From Bufo bufo (Eukaryota; Chordata; Amphibia; Anura; Bufonidae): DNA of 64,000 nucleotides. Below, one piece after another: positions 11,701 to 24,800 of this stretch. The DNA lies in the NCBI RefSeq assembly GCF_905171765.1, contig NC_053390.1, positions 331,482,294 through 331,546,293 of the forward strand, written 5' to 3'. Each line of letters begins with the position of its first letter. The first letter of the stretch is position 1. The translations under genes were made by a program, and so were the position numbers. Below the pieces are notes generated by a model. The model made no database searches. It saw only the letters and a list, made by a program, of their open reading frames with translations, and was not told the origin of the DNA.

Positions 11701-12283
11701 TGTGACAAAAAATAAAAAGTTCTATGAACTCACTATGCCCATCAGCGAATACCTTAGGGTGTGTACTTTCAGAAATGGGGTCATTTGTGGGGTGTTTGTA
11801 CTGTCTGGGCATTGTAGAACCTCAGGAAACATGACAGGTGCTCAGAAAGTCAGAGCTGCTTCAAAAAGCGGAAATTCACATTTTTGTACCATAGTTTGTA
11901 AACGCTATAACTTTTACCCAAACCATTTTTTTTTTACCCAAACATTTTTTTTTTATCGAAGACATGTAGAACTATAAATTTAGAGCAAAATTTCTATATG
12001 GATGTCGTTTTTTTTTGCAAAATTTTACAACTGAAAGTGAAAAATGTCATTTTTTTGCAAAAAAATCGTTAAATTTCGATTAATAACAAAAAAAGTAAAA
12101 ATGTCAGCAGCAATGAAATACCACCAAATGAAAGCTCTATTAGTGAGAAGAAAAGGAGGTAAAATTCATTTGGGTGGTAAGTTGCATGACCGAGCAATAA
12201 ACGGTGAAAGTAGTGTAGGTCAGAAGTGTAAAAAGTGGCCTGGTCTTTCAGGGTGTTTAAGCACTGGGGGCTGAGGTGGTTAA

Positions 12284-12680
12284 GGAATGGCGATGAAAAG
12301 AGCTCCTCGGAATATCCGAGTGTGGGATCACTTGTTTGCAAAGACTCTCCATAGTGGGAGGAAGAAGGATCAGGGCGAGGATTATGTTGACCAGACTCTT
12401 GGCTACTGAGACTTGGCTTTTTGGAAGACAGGGTGGTGCTTAACCGACTGGAAGCATTATCTGCTGCAATCCAACCGACTACCTGCTCGCACTGGTCTGA
12501 CTTTGAGAGTGGTGTCCTGTGCCGCCCTGCAAACTGGGACATAAAGCTAGGTATCGTGGATGAGTGTGTTTCTTGTGCTCTGCCAGCAGGCACAGTTTCA
12601 CCGCACCCAGGGCCACGGCATCTGCTTGTTCCATCAGCAGCATGGCCACTTCCTCTTCCTTTACTGCTCGCCTTCATCAT
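12284..12680 (-). pseudogene. hAT transposase, N-terminal segment (5' of the insertion)
   Basis: Reading leftward from an ATG pair at 12680 (MMKASSKGRG…), this segment encodes about 132 residues. They are low-complexity, Ser/Gly/Pro-rich and hydrophilic, the kind of leader found ahead of the BED finger in large hAT transposases, and run up to …EELFSSPFL. The open frame then enters the piggyBac-like insertion at 12283 and turns into unrelated sequence. The same protein resumes in frame at 7131 on the far side of the insertion. An upstream ATG at 12749 is possible, but the MM at 12680 sits where the low-complexity domain begins. It is non-functional because of the insertion and of downstream frameshifts. 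Confidence 0.6.
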
Positions 12681-12766
12681 ATTAAATGGTATATATGCTT
12701 GCGAGTATGTCACATGTACAGTAGCGCAGTTTTTTTTAAGTGTATGCACAAATAAAGTACAGTAAT

Positions 12767-13840
12767 GTCACAGATATTTGGGATGCGGAAACGTTATACA
12801 GGAGAAGTACCACAGGTAATGGCGCTGCTGTCAACAGCGGCTAAGAAAAAATGACAGTCAATGTCACTGATATTTGGGATGCAGAAACGTTATACAGGAG
12901 AGGTACCACAGGTAATGGCGCTGTTGTCACCAGCGGCTAAGAAAAAATTACAGTCAGGGTCCATTCACACATCCGTGGAATGGGTCCGCATCTGTTCTGC
13001 AATATTCGTAACGGGTGAGGACCCATTCATTCTCAATGGGGCAGGAATGGATGTGGAGAGCACACTACTGTATGTGCTCTCCAAATCCGCATTTACGGAG
13101 CTCGGCCCCAATCTTCCGGTCCGCGGCTCCGGAAAAAAATAGAACATGTACTATTCTTGTCCGCAATTGCGCAGTTCTATGGGGGTGCCGGCCGGGTGTA
13201 TTGCGGATACGCAATTTGCGGATACGCAATACACTACGGACGTGTGAATGGATCCTCAATGTCACAGATATTTTTAGGATGCGCAAACCTTATACAGGAG
13301 ATATAGCGCAGGTAATGTAACTGTACGCAGCGGACACCGTCTACGGAAAAAGTACACTGGATGTCACAGATATTTTTAGTATGCGCACATGTTAAACAGT
13401 AGGTGTAGTGTAGATAATGTCACTGTCCGCAGTGTCAACTAAAAAAGTACACTGGATGTCACAGATATTTTTTGTATGCGCACACGTTAAACAGGAGATG
13501 TAGCGCAGATAGTGTTGCTGTCCGCAGCGTCTATGGAAAAAGTACACTGGATGTTACAGATATTTTTAGGATGCACAAACGTTATACAGGAGATGTAGCG
13601 CAGGTAATATCACTGTCCGCAGCGTCTACGGAAAAAGTACACTGGATGTCACAGATATTTTTAGGATGCGCAAATGTTTTACAGGAGATGTAGCGCAGGT
13701 AATGTAACTGTCCGCAGTGGACACCGTCTACGGAAAAAGTACACTGGATGTCACAGATATTTTTAGGCTGTGCACACGTTACACAGGCGATGTAGCGCAG
13801 ATAATGTTGCTGTCTGCAGTGGACAAACAATTGCAAGCTA
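12767..13840. repeat. about 95-bp subterminal tandem repeat of the hAT element
   Basis: The unit starts GTACACTGGATGTCACAGAT and contains CAGGAGATGTAGCGCAGGTA and CTGTCCGCAGCGTCTACGG. Unit starts fall near 13351, 13447, 13541, 13635 and 13738, with shorter degenerate units at 12767 and 12855. A MITE interrupts the array at 12957-13255. Its place just inside the hAT terminus suggests subterminal transposase-binding repeats, which is an inference. Confidence 0.75.
12957..13255. mobile_element. MITE, GGGTCCATTCACAC family, TCA target duplication
   Basis: The termini are GGGTCCATTCACACATCCGT and ACGGACGTGTGAATGGATCC, flanked by TCA on both sides (12954-12956, 13256-13258). It is 299 bp long and contains CCGCGGCTCCGG and two GCGGATACGCAAT copies. 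It is inserted in the hAT subterminal array and so is younger than it. Confidence 0.75.
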
Positions 13841-14430
13841 TTTAGCCAGGTTGCGCTAAAAATATATATTGCTGCTAGATACAACAATAGTCCTTAACAG
13901 GACTTTTGGGTCTCTAACACCAACCCTGCCTAACAAATTTTTTTTATTAAATTCCCTACACTATCTGTCCCTTCTACAGCACAGCTCTCCCTGACTAAGA
14001 CTGAGCCGAACCACGTGTCATCGGGTGCTTTATAGCACCCGATGACGCGTTCCAGCCAGCCAATGACTGTAATGCCAGTAACCAAGATGGCTACGGCATT
14101 ACAGTGAGTGGCAGTACTTACCTGCATGTTTATGGCTGCATAGCAGCCAACAAACGTGCGGGGAGGAGATTCGAGCATCGCACTCGATCACATGCGGTAT
14201 TCGGCCAAACACTGCGATGTGCCGAGCATCGCGATGCTCGAGCTGAACTGGTGTTCGGCTGAGCATGCTCGCTCAACACTAATTATCATATAATAACAAT
14301 AAAAGGCCTTACTATATTGAGAATAGTGTTTTTTGTCCTAGAAACCTAAAACCTATTACTGGTTTATTCACAGGCGCAATATATGATTATAAACCGGCAA
14401 CGTTAATTAGCTTTATAAGCCTAAAACATT

Positions 14431-14605
14431 GGGGGTTATTTATTAGACTGGGGTAAAACAGAACTGGCTTAGTTGCCCATAGCAGCCAATCAGATTCCAC
14501 CTTTCATTTAAAACAGTTCCTATGGAAAATGAAAGGAGGAATCTGATTGGTTGCTATGGGCAACTAAGCCAGTTCTACTTTACACCAGTTTGATAAATGA
14601 CCCCC
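14431..14605. mobile_element. 175-bp palindromic MITE, GGGGGTTATTTAT family
   Basis: It is a near-complete palindrome. The left arm holds AACTGGCTTAGTTGCCCATA and CAATCAGATTCCACCTTTCA; the right arm repeats both in reverse complement and ends TGATAAATGACCCCC. ATT flanks both sides, a possible 3-bp duplication. Confidence 0.75.
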
Positions 14606-14801
14606 ATTATTCTCAATATGATAACAATTTAGACTTTTATTATGAGTTAAGTGTGGAAGAAACAAAATATCTGAAGAAAATAACCATGAAGTTGAGATTA
14701 AAATCTGGGATCTCTACATGCGAAACCAAGCTCTTATCACCAAGCTGTAGCCTTTCCACATAGTGAAGGTGGATTTTTGCTATGCTAACACATACAACTA
14801 A

Positions 14802-15226
14802 GTCTTCTTTCACACGCGTTTTGGCTTTCCGTTTGTGAGGTCTGTTCAATGCTCTCACAAGCGGTCCAAAACGGATCAGTTTGCATTCTAATGCATTCTG
14901 AATGGAAAAGGATCCGCTCAGAATGCATCAGTTTGCATCAGTTCAGTCTCCATTCCGCTTTGGAGACGGACACTAAAACGCTGCTTGCAATGTTTTGGTG
15001 TCCGTCTGATGAAATTGAGCCAAACGGATCCGTCCTGGCACACAATGTAAGTCAATGGGGAAGGATCCGTTTTCACTGACACAATCTGGCACAATAGAAA
15101 ACGGATTCGTCCTCTATTGACTTTCAATGGTGTTCAAGACGTATCTGTCTTGGCTATGTTAAAGATAATACAAACGGATCCGTTATCCATGACGGATACG
15201 CACAAAACGCGAGTGTAAAAGTAGCC
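14802..15226. mobile_element. MITE, TACTTTCACAC family, TAA target duplication
   Basis: The left end (GTCTTCTTTCACACGCG) is mutated relative to the family; the right end GTGTAAAAGTAGCC is closer. TAA flanks both ends (14799-14801, 15227-15229). The interior has ACGGATCCGT motifs and tracts such as TTTCACTGACACAATCTGGC. Between 15230 and 15630 is a degenerate repeat ending GGTGACAGAGCCGCTTTAA. Confidence 0.65.
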
Positions 15227-15737
15227 TAACACATATTACTGGTGCCTTTATAATCATATACAGCTATTGTGCCCGTGAATAAAGCAGTAATATGTATTTT
15301 AGCTTTCTGAGCAGATCTCAGTGTGGTGAAAATGCTAGGACTTAGGTCTGCCCTCAGGATGCTGATGTCTAGCCCTGTCAATCAAGGGGAGGAGGGAGTG
15401 TGCAGAGCACAGGAGGTGGTACAAAGCAGTGCTCAATGGATTCAGCCCCGCCTCCTAGTGCTCCAACTTGCTCATTCACATATGAATAAAAACGCTGATT
15501 TCTCTTCAGCTGTTTATCATACAAACAAAAGAAAGGTATTGTTTTAATCAACATGATGAGTCCTACCAGGCAGTATGCATGGTTTAATAGGGTTTCATCC
15601 TGGTGACAGAGCCGCTTTAAGGATAACATTAAACATAAAATGACTTCTATATCTAACAGATATATATAGATTTGTTTGCAGTACATTATGTTATCAATTA
15701 CAATAATTTTGTTAATTATTAATTTCTCTTCATACAG

Positions 15738-15892
15738 AAGCTGAATATAACAAACTGTAGTGGAGAGATATTTAAAGGAGACTCGGTTTTGTCCTATGCT
15801 AGTAATTACTGCACTCGATTAGTTTCAGTGGACATAAGCTGGACTGGGGCCACAGATAAAGGCATTATCTCACTTGTACAGGCCTGTACATG
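15738..15892 (+). CDS. LRR gene, first exon in window
   Basis: The acceptor is TTCTCTTCATACAG ahead of AAGCTGAATATAAC; the donor ATG|GTAAGT is strong. It is entered in phase 0 and left after two bases of a codon. It encodes [17 protein letters not shown]… to …IISLVQACT, that is, two LRRs. The exon before it is not in the window. Confidence 0.85.
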
Positions 15893-18800
15893 GTAAGTAA
15901 ATCTATACAAAGTATATCTAACATGTGATACAGTATTATATACATTAAAACTCCCATAATGTGATCAAATGCAGAAGATTGAGCAGCAGATTTTAAGGGC
16001 AACCACTGTAAATGGCCTAAAATAACGAATGGATACTCGTTTGTTTTCTCCGCTGTTTGTTTGAGCACTGCGTTCCAATCCTCACCCTGCTGACATCATC
16101 TTCTTGGCTGCATCAGTGATGTTCCGTGCAGAAGTCACTGCTGCAGCCAACCGCTAGCCTCAGCTGTTCACAGGATGTCTCTGCGACTGCTGAGGACAGT
16201 GATTGGCTGCAGGGGTGAACTGTTTATACAGACTAGAATGCAACACACGAAGATGCAGTGGAGAAAACAGATGAGTATCCATGCATTTGCTATTTTAGGC
16301 AGTTTACAATAGATGCCTGAGTATAGAACTAGGACAACCCCTCTAACGTTAGCATACTAGTGTAGTCTACCTAGAGGTTTTCCATCCTGACAGTTAAATG
16401 TCATATAATTTCACTTTGATAATATCTGGTAATATGGCATTCATTAGGTCTTATTTATGATGGATTTACTGTATTGCAAAATAACTTCAAATTATAGAAC
16501 AAACACAACATCGGCATTGAGCCGCTGTTGCACAAGGTACAGGCCTTCCCAGGCCGCCTGAAGCTAGTTCTGAGGTACGAGGACCAGTACCATACCTTAT
16601 GACCTTCCTGGTAGGACCTTTCACAAGCATTATGGTCGTACCATCGCTTCTGGTCAGCCTTGGCTCGCGCCATATTATCGTGCACCAGCTGTGACAAGGC
16701 CTGCATCTTGTTCCGGAAGCGCATGACATACTTGAGGAACGACACTCCAGGGGTGGCTACATATCTCTCCCATGCCTCTTTCACCAGAGCCAGGGGCCCC
16801 CGCACACGCCGCCCCGTGGGACCTCCAGATAGGCGAACAGCAGGTGTGGGAGTTACCGCTCCCAGTCACCCCCGTGGACATCAACCAACATCTCAAGCAT
16901 CTGCTTCAGGTGCCATTAAACCATTTGCACAGGCCATTGGTCTGTGGGTGGTACGGGCTGGTCACCAGATCTTGCACCTGCGTCTGCCTATAGAGGGACT
17001 CCATCAATTGCGACATGAACTGGGTCCCCCGGTCGGTGAGCATTTTCTGGGGAAAGCCCACTCTGGAGAAAATCTCTAGCAAGACGGAGGCCACCTTGTT
17101 GGATGTCAAGGCTACCGCTTCGGGGTAGCATAGTCTATGACCGTCAATATGAAGCATTTCCCGTAGCTGCTGGAAATGAACAGCGGTCCAGTCAGATCCA
17201 CAGCCACCCTCCTGAAAGGCTCTTCAATTATGGGCAGAGCGAGCAGTGGGGCTGCCTTCCCTACCCTCTGGCCGGTGTCACACAAACGGCAGTAGGCAAT
17301 GACATCTGCCCCCATCTTTAGCCCCATCCTGGGCTAGTCCGGCCTTTGTCTTAGTGACCCCTAGGTGTTCAGCCATCGGAATCTCATGCGTAACCCGCAA
17401 CAACTCAGCCCTAAACGGATAGGGTACCACTAGCTGGACAGTGACCCGGTACAGCCGTCCTTGGTACAGCCGACCCGGTACAGCCGGCCAGAGAATAAGA
17501 TTTGTTTAAATATCATCCACGTTGCTGCTGCTGCTGTAAAACGCTATCGATTTTCTGTTCTCAGTTATGAAACCAAAAATGTGCAGTCTACGTGCCCCAT
17601 GTTGACGTACTGAAAACTAGCGAGTTCAATGTGAGGTCCCGTTCTGACCTTCACTCCTCTGAAAGGATCGCTATAATGCTGTGTGACCCTGAGAGTCCTG
17701 GAATCTATTGTATTACACTGACAGCATTATATTACAATTTAGTAGAGTCCCTGACTCTCAGGGTCACATGGCATTATAAGGCTACTTTCACATCTGCGTT
17801 TTCAATTCCGCTATTGAGATCCGCCATTCATTGTCAATGGGGACAAACTGAACTGGACGAAACTGAATGCACCAAAATGCATTCCGTTCCGTTTGATTGC
17901 GTCCTCATCGCGGACAGAAAAACAACGGATCCGTCCTGACACACAATGTAAGTCAATAGGGACAGATCAGTGTACTCTGACACAATAGAAAACGGATCCG
18001 TCCCCCATTGACTTTCAATGGTGTTCATGGCGGATCTGTTCATGACAGATGCATGCAGTTGTATTATTGTAACTGAAGCGTTTTTGCAGATCCATGACGA
18101 ATCCGCAAAAAACGCTAATGTGAAAGTAGCCTAAATCATTACAGAGGAGCGGAGGTCAGAACAGGACCTCACACACGCTGACAGTTCCTCACAATGAACT
18201 TGTGCAGTCAGACTTTAATCCTACTTAGCATTCTTTTCACTGTTAGCAGCTTTTATTATATTTGTTTACTGTATATTATTAATTATGGTTATATTATTAA
18301 TAACAATATCATTATAACTACTATGCAAAGATTAAAGATTTCTTTACATTTTTGTTCACTCAGCTTGCAAAGTCTATCAATGAATGGCTGTAATATCACG
18401 GATAACGCTATCACTGCTCTTTTGAAAAGGCATTGTAAAAGGTAGGAATAAAACAAAAAAAAATTTTGTTCCTAAAAGGGTTTTAGTCTGCTGGAACATG
18501 ATTGGGGTTATTAGGTAAATCAAGCTTGGCTTGGGCTAGTTAAAGGTAGATTGAGGGCGCATTCACACATGGGAATTTTGTCATGCCCTGTACTCCAGAA
18601 TTCTGGCTTCAAAAAGTCACAAAAATATAGGGATTTCTGACTTTTTGGGGTTACTTATTTTACAGCATAAGTGGGCTGAACATTGGTTGTTGTTTTCTAT
18701 GGTAATTAGTTTTACTCCAGATTTATCACCACGACTCTTTAAAAAAGTTGCAAGAAAAGTTGCAAACCCATTCCAGTAGGGGGCGGCTTAAAGAAAACTG

Positions 18801-21800
18801 GAGTAGCATTTCTAGACTAAAGGGTGACATTTGATAAATTTGGAGCAAAGTATGCCAATGCAGACTCGAGCAAAACTGACGACAAATCTTCGCATATATT
18901 CCCCCACAAAGGTTTTTAGTGACATTTTTCAGCACTTTTAAGTTTTTTATCTCAGGCACTGGGACCACTTGGTCTTGATGACCAGCATGATCATAGTGCT
19001 TTTTTGTCCTAATATAATATTAAATGTCTAGAAATTAAAGGTTGTGTATGGTGTTTCTTAGATTTACGGTATGTCTTTGTATTTATTATAGGGGGTGTTT
19101 GTTTAAAGGTTTTTTTTTTGTATAGTCTGGGGTCTCTATTATAGGCAGTCATGTCTGGATTTAGGGGGTCTAATCTAGGGTCTTTTTCGGAGTCTAGTCT
19201 TTTTAGAGGATCTGCTCTGTGGTCTATTTACTTAAGGTTTGTGGTCTGTATTTATTTAATCTAGTCTGGTCTTTATTTAGGAGATCTGGGCTGGAGTCTA
19301 TCTATTTAGGTGGTCAAGTCGGGGTTCTGCAATTAACCCCTTCAGGACTTTGCCATTTTTCACCTTAAGGACCAGGCCATTTTTTACAAATCTGACGTGT
19401 CACTTTATGTGGTGATAAATTTAAAACGCTTTTACTTATCCAGGCCATTCTGAGATTGTTTGCTCGTCACATATTGTACTTCATGACAGCGGTAAATTAG
19501 AGTCAAAATATTTCATTTTTATTTATAAAAAAAATACCAAATTTACCAAAACTTTGGAAAAATTCGCAATTTTCAAAATTTCAATTTCCCTGCTTGTAAA
19601 ACAGATAGTGATACCTCCTTAAATAGTTATTACTTTACATTTCCCATATGTCTACTTCATGTTTAGATCATTTTGTAAATTACATTTTCTTTTTTTGGGA
19701 CGTTAGAAGGCTTAGAAGTTTAGAAGCAAATCTTAACATTTTTAAGAACATTTCCAACACCCAATTTTTAAGGACCAGTTCAGGTCTGAAGTCACTTTGT
19801 AAGGGCTTACATAATAGAAACCATCCATAAATGTCCCCATTTTAGAAACTACACCCCTCAAGGTATTAAAAACTGATTTTACAAACTTTGTTAACCCTTT
19901 AGGTGTTCCACACGAATTAAAGGAAAATGTAGATGAAATTTCAGAATTTCACTTTTTAGGCAGATTTTCCATTTTAATACATTTTTTCCAGTAACGAAGC
20001 AAGGGTTAACAGCCAATCAAAACTCAATATATATTGCCCTGATTCTGTAGTTTACAGAAACACCCCATATGTGATCGTAAACTGCTGTATGGCCAAACGG
20101 CAGGGCACAGAAGGAAGGGCAGGTTATTTGGAAGGCAGATTTTGCTGGACTGGTTCTTTGACACCATGTCTCATTTGAAGCCCCCCTGATGTACCCATAG
20201 AGTAAAAACTCCAAAAAGTTGTAGTTTCTTAGATGGAGTCACTTTTTTGGAGTTTCTACTCTATGGGTACATCAGCGGGGCTTCAAATGGGACATGGTGT
20301 CAAAGAACCAGTCCAGCAAAATCTGCCTTCCAAATAACCTGCCCTTCCTTCTGTGCCCTGCTGTGTGCCCGTACAGCAGTTTACGACCACATATGGGGTG
20401 TTTCTGAAAACTACAGAATGAGGGCAATAAATATTGAGTTTTGTTTGGCTGTTAACCCTTGCTTAAAATGGAAAATTTGCCAAAAAATGTAAATTATAAA
20501 ATTTTATCTCCATTTGCCATTAACTCTTGTGGAACACCTAAAGGGTTAACAAAGTTTGTAAAATCAGTTTTGAATACCTTTTGGGGTGTAGTTTCTAGAA
20601 TGGGGTCATTTTTGGGTGGTTTCTATTATGTAAGCCTCACAAAGTGACTTCAGACCTGAACTGGTCCTTAAAAAGTGGGTTTTGGAAAAAAAATAAAAAA
20701 TTTCAAGATTTGCTTCTAAAATTCTAAGCCTTGTAACGTCCCCAAAAAATAAAATGGCATTCCCAAAATGATCCAAACATAAAGTAGACATATGGGAAAT
20801 GTAAATTAATAACTATTTTTGGAGGCTTTACTATGTATTATAGAAGTAGAGAAATTGAAAAAACTTTTTGGTACATTTGCTATTTTTTTATAAATATTTT
20901 TTATTTTTTTTACTCCATTTTACCAGTGAAGTACAATATGTGAGGAAAAAACTATCTCAGAATGGCCTGGATAAGTAAAAGCGTTTCAAAGTTATTCACA
21001 CATATAGTGACACTGGTCAGATTTGCAAAAAATCGCCTGGTCCTTAAAGAGGACCTTTCACTAGAATAAAACATCTAAACTAACTATACAGACATGGAGA
21101 GCGGCGCCCAGGGATCTCCCTGCACTTACTGTTATCCCTGGGCGCCGCTCAGTTTTCCCGTTATAGCCTCCGGTATCTTCATAGTTAGGCTCCACCCATG
21201 TCTGTATAGTTAGTTTAGATGTTTTATTCTAGTGAAAGGTCCTCTTTAACCACCTCAGCCCCTATGGCTTAAACACCCTGAAAGACCAGGCCACTTTTTA
21301 CACTTCTGACCTACACTACTTTCACCGTTTATTGCTCGGTCATGCAACTTACCACCCAAATGAATTTTACCTCCGTTTCTTCTCACTAATAGAGCTTTCA
21401 TTTGGTGGTATTTCATTGCTGCTGACATTTTTACTTTTTTTGTTATTAATCGAAATTTAACGTTTTTTTTTTGCAAAAAAATGACATTTTTCACTTTCAG
21501 TTGTAAAAGTTTGCAAAAAAAACGACATCCATATATAAATTTTGCTCTAAATTTATTGTTATACATGTCTTTGATAAAAAAAAAATGTTTGGGTAAAAGT
21601 TATAGCGTTTACAAACTATGGTACAAAAATGTGAATTTCCGCTTTTTGAAGCAGCTCTGACTTTCTGAGCACCTGTCATGTTTCCTGAGGTTCTACAATG
21701 CCCAGACAGTACAAACACCCCACAAATGACCCCATTTCGGAAAATAGACACCCTAAGGTATTCGCTGATGGACATAGTGAGTTCATAGAACTTTTTATTT

Positions 21801-24800
21801 TTTGTCACAAGTTAGCGGAAAATGATGATTTATTTTTATTTTTATTTTTTCTTACAAAGTCTCATATTCCACTAACTTGTGACAAAAAATAAAAAGTTCT
21901 ATGAACTCACTATGCCCATCAGTGAATACCTTGGGGTGTCTTCTTTCCAAAATTGGGTCACTTGTGGGGTAGTTATACTGCCCTGGCATTCTAGGGGCCC
22001 AAATGTGTGGTAAGGAGTTTGAAATCAAAATCTGTAAAAAATGGCCAGTGAAATCCGAAATGTGCTCTATGGAATGTGGGCCCCTTTGCCCACCTAGGCT
22101 GAAAAAAAGTGTCACACATGTGGTATCTCCGTATTCAGGAGAAGTTGGGGAATGTGTTTTGGGGTGTAATTTTACATATACCCATGCTGGGTGAGATAAA
22201 TATCTTGGTCAAATGCCAACTTTGTATAAAAAAATGGGAAAAGTTGTCTTTTGCCAAGATATTTCTCTCACCCAGCATGGGTATATGTAAAATGACACCC
22301 CAAAACACATTCCCCAACTTCTCCTGAATACGGAGATACCACATGTGTGACACTTTTTGGCAGCCTAGGTGGGCAAAAGGGCCCACATTCCAAAGAGCAC
22401 CTTTCGGATTTCACAGGCCATTTTTTACAGAATTTGATTTCAAACTCCTTACCACACATTTGGGCCCCTAGAATGCCAGGGCAGTATAACTACCCCACAA
22501 GTGACCCCATTTTGGAAAGAAGACACCCCAAGGTATTCTCTGATGGGCATAGTGAGTTCATGGAAGTTTTTTTTTTTTGTCACAAGTTAGTGGAATATGA
22601 GACTTTGTAAGAAAAAAAATAAAAAATAAAAAAAATCATCATTTTCCACTAACTTGTGACAAAAAATAAAAAATTCTATGAACTCGCTATGCCCAACAGC
22701 GAATACCTTGGGGCGTCTTCTTTCCAAAATGGGGTCACTTGTGGGGTAGTTATACTGCCCTGGCATTCTAGGGGCCCAAATGTGTGGTAAGTAGGTAAAT
22801 GACCTGTGAAATCCGAAAGGTGCTCTTTGGAATGTGGGCCCCTTTGCCCACCTAGGCTGCAAAAAAGTGTCACACATGTGGTATCTCCGTATTCAGGAGA
22901 AGTTGGGGAATGTGTTTTGGGGTGTCATTTTACATATACCCATGCTGGGTGAGAGAAATATCTTGGCAAAAGACAACTTTTCCCATTTTTTTTATACAAA
23001 GTTGGCATTTGACCAAGATATTTATCTCACCCAGCATGGGTATATGTAAAATGACACCCCAAAACACATTCCCCAACTTCTCCTGAATACGGAGATACCA
23101 CATGTGTGACACTTTTTTGCAGCCTAGGTGGGCAAAGGTGCCCAAATTCCTTTTAGGAGGGCATTTTTAGACATTTGGATACCAGACTTCTTCTCACGCT
23201 TTGGGGCCCCTAAAATGCCAGGGCAGTATAAATACCCCACATGTGACCCCATTTTGGAAAGAAGACACCCCAAGGTATTCAATGAGGGGCATGGCGAGTT
23301 CATAGAAAACAAATTTTTTTGGGCACAAGTTAGCGGAAATTGATTTTTTTGATTTTTTTCTCACAAAGTCTCCCTTTCCGCTAACTTGGGACAAAAATTT
23401 CAATCTTTCATGGACTCAATATGCCCCTCAGCGAATACCTTGGGGTGTCTTCTTTCCAAAATGGTGTTATTTGTGGGGTGTTTGTACTGCCCTGGCATTT
23501 GAGGGTCTCCGCAATCATTACATGTATGCCCAGCATTAGGAGTTTCTGCTATTCTCCTTATATTGAGCATACGGGTAATGAGATTTTTTTTTTCCATTCA
23601 GCCTCTGGGCTGAAAGAAAAAAATGAACGGCACAGATTTCTTTATTCGCATCGATCAATGTGGATGAAAAAATCTCTGCCAAAAAAAGAAAAAGGAGGGG
23701 AAAGGCGTCTGCCAGGACATAGGAGCTCCGCCCAACATCCATACCCACTTAGCTCGTATGCCCTGGCAAACCAGATTTCTCCATTCACATCAATCGATGT
23801 GGATGAATAAATCATTGCCGGGATTTTTTTTTTTATATATACAAAGTGTTTGCCAAAGTATATGAACACCGCCACCTCCTCAGCTCATATGCCTCGGCAA
23901 ACGTATCTTTTACTGCAGAGGAGAAATCTCGTCTTGCAGCGCCTCATACACCGACTTTTGTGTAATCTGACAGCAGCGCAATGCTTCTGTCCGAATGCAC
24001 ATCAGTGCTGCAGCTAGTCGATCGGTTGGTCCACCTGGAAGGTAAAAAAAAAAAAGAAAAAACCAGGCCGCAACGCAATAAATTTATTAACTTTTGAACA
24101 GAACATATAAACTTTTTTTAACTTTTTTAACTCAACGTTAACTTTTTTACTTACCGGTATTTTTTTTTTTGTTTAGTTTTTTTTACCTTTATAGAACAAA
24201 CCTCTCCTTCCCCATGGGACAATGTGCAAAGCGCAAATCGCCCAAAGATGTGGCGAAGTACGTTATGCACTTTATCCCAGGTGAAAGGAGAGGTTTGCAG
24301 CAGCTGTGAGTAAAAGGGCCCTAATAGCCCTGTGTGCCTGTCCTGGTGAGATGTGATCCCTATGCTAGGTGTACCTGTGTGTGGTACTTCCGGAAACACT
24401 CACCAAAGCATAGGGCAGGGTGGTCAGGACAGTCAGGACAGAAATAGCGGGTGTCACGCCTTATTCCACTCCTGCTACAGACACAACATCTTTTTCGGGG
24501 TCACGGTTGGGTTGAGGTACCAGGAACGACACTGGGGAAATGTCGCTCGTGTAGACGGCTAACTACACTGGTGGATGGGGCCACGGAACCTCCTGGATAC
24601 AGGAGGTTCTCAATGATCTCTTCCTGGAATTTGAGGAAGGATCGTGTTCTCCCAGCCTTACTGTAGAGAACAAAACAATTATACAGCGCCAATTGAATTA
24701 AATATACAGACACCTTCTTATACCAGCGTCTGGTTCTGCGGGAAACTAAATACGGAGACAACATCTGGTCATTGAAGTCCACCCCTCCCATGAGCGCATT

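Larger units (their letters stand above)
7136..12279 (+). mobile_element. piggyBac-like element 1, non-autonomous, 5.1 kb
   Basis: It is flanked by TTAA at 7132-7135 and 12280-12283. The left end reads CCACCTCCGGACCGCCTAAC and the right end …GGGGGCTGAGGTGG, so the perfect terminal inverted repeat is only about 7 bp (CCACCTC). The ends match element 2, which carries a piggyBac transposase, but no transposase is present here. Layout: GC-rich end and three hairpins (7136-7460), tandem array (about 7560-9060), alternating inverted array (about 9070-11700), right end (11700-12279). It inserted into the hAT transposase frame. Element 3 has the same structure. Confidence 0.85.
4170..14281 (-). mobile_element. 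hAT element, minus strand, split by piggyBac-like element 1
   Basis: Minus-strand sequence from about 12680 down to 4312 encodes a decayed ZBED-type hAT transposase. The 5' terminus on the minus strand reads TAGTGTTGAGCGAGCATGCT (ending at 14281), followed by CGATGCTCG palindromes. Between terminus and gene lies a subterminal array of about 95-bp repeats (12767-13840). The element is interrupted at 7132-12283 by a TTAA-flanked insertion. The opposite terminus was not found, so the 4170 boundary is approximate and the element may include the minisatellite to its left. Confidence 0.7.
15893..18363 (+). other. intron of the LRR gene
   Basis: The intron starts GTAAGT and ends TTTTGTTCACTCAG. It holds a degenerate repeat at about 16060-16330 (CTGCAGCCAACCGCTAGCCT), a Ty3/gypsy remnant and a palindromic MITE with another MITE nested in it. 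Confidence 0.8.
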
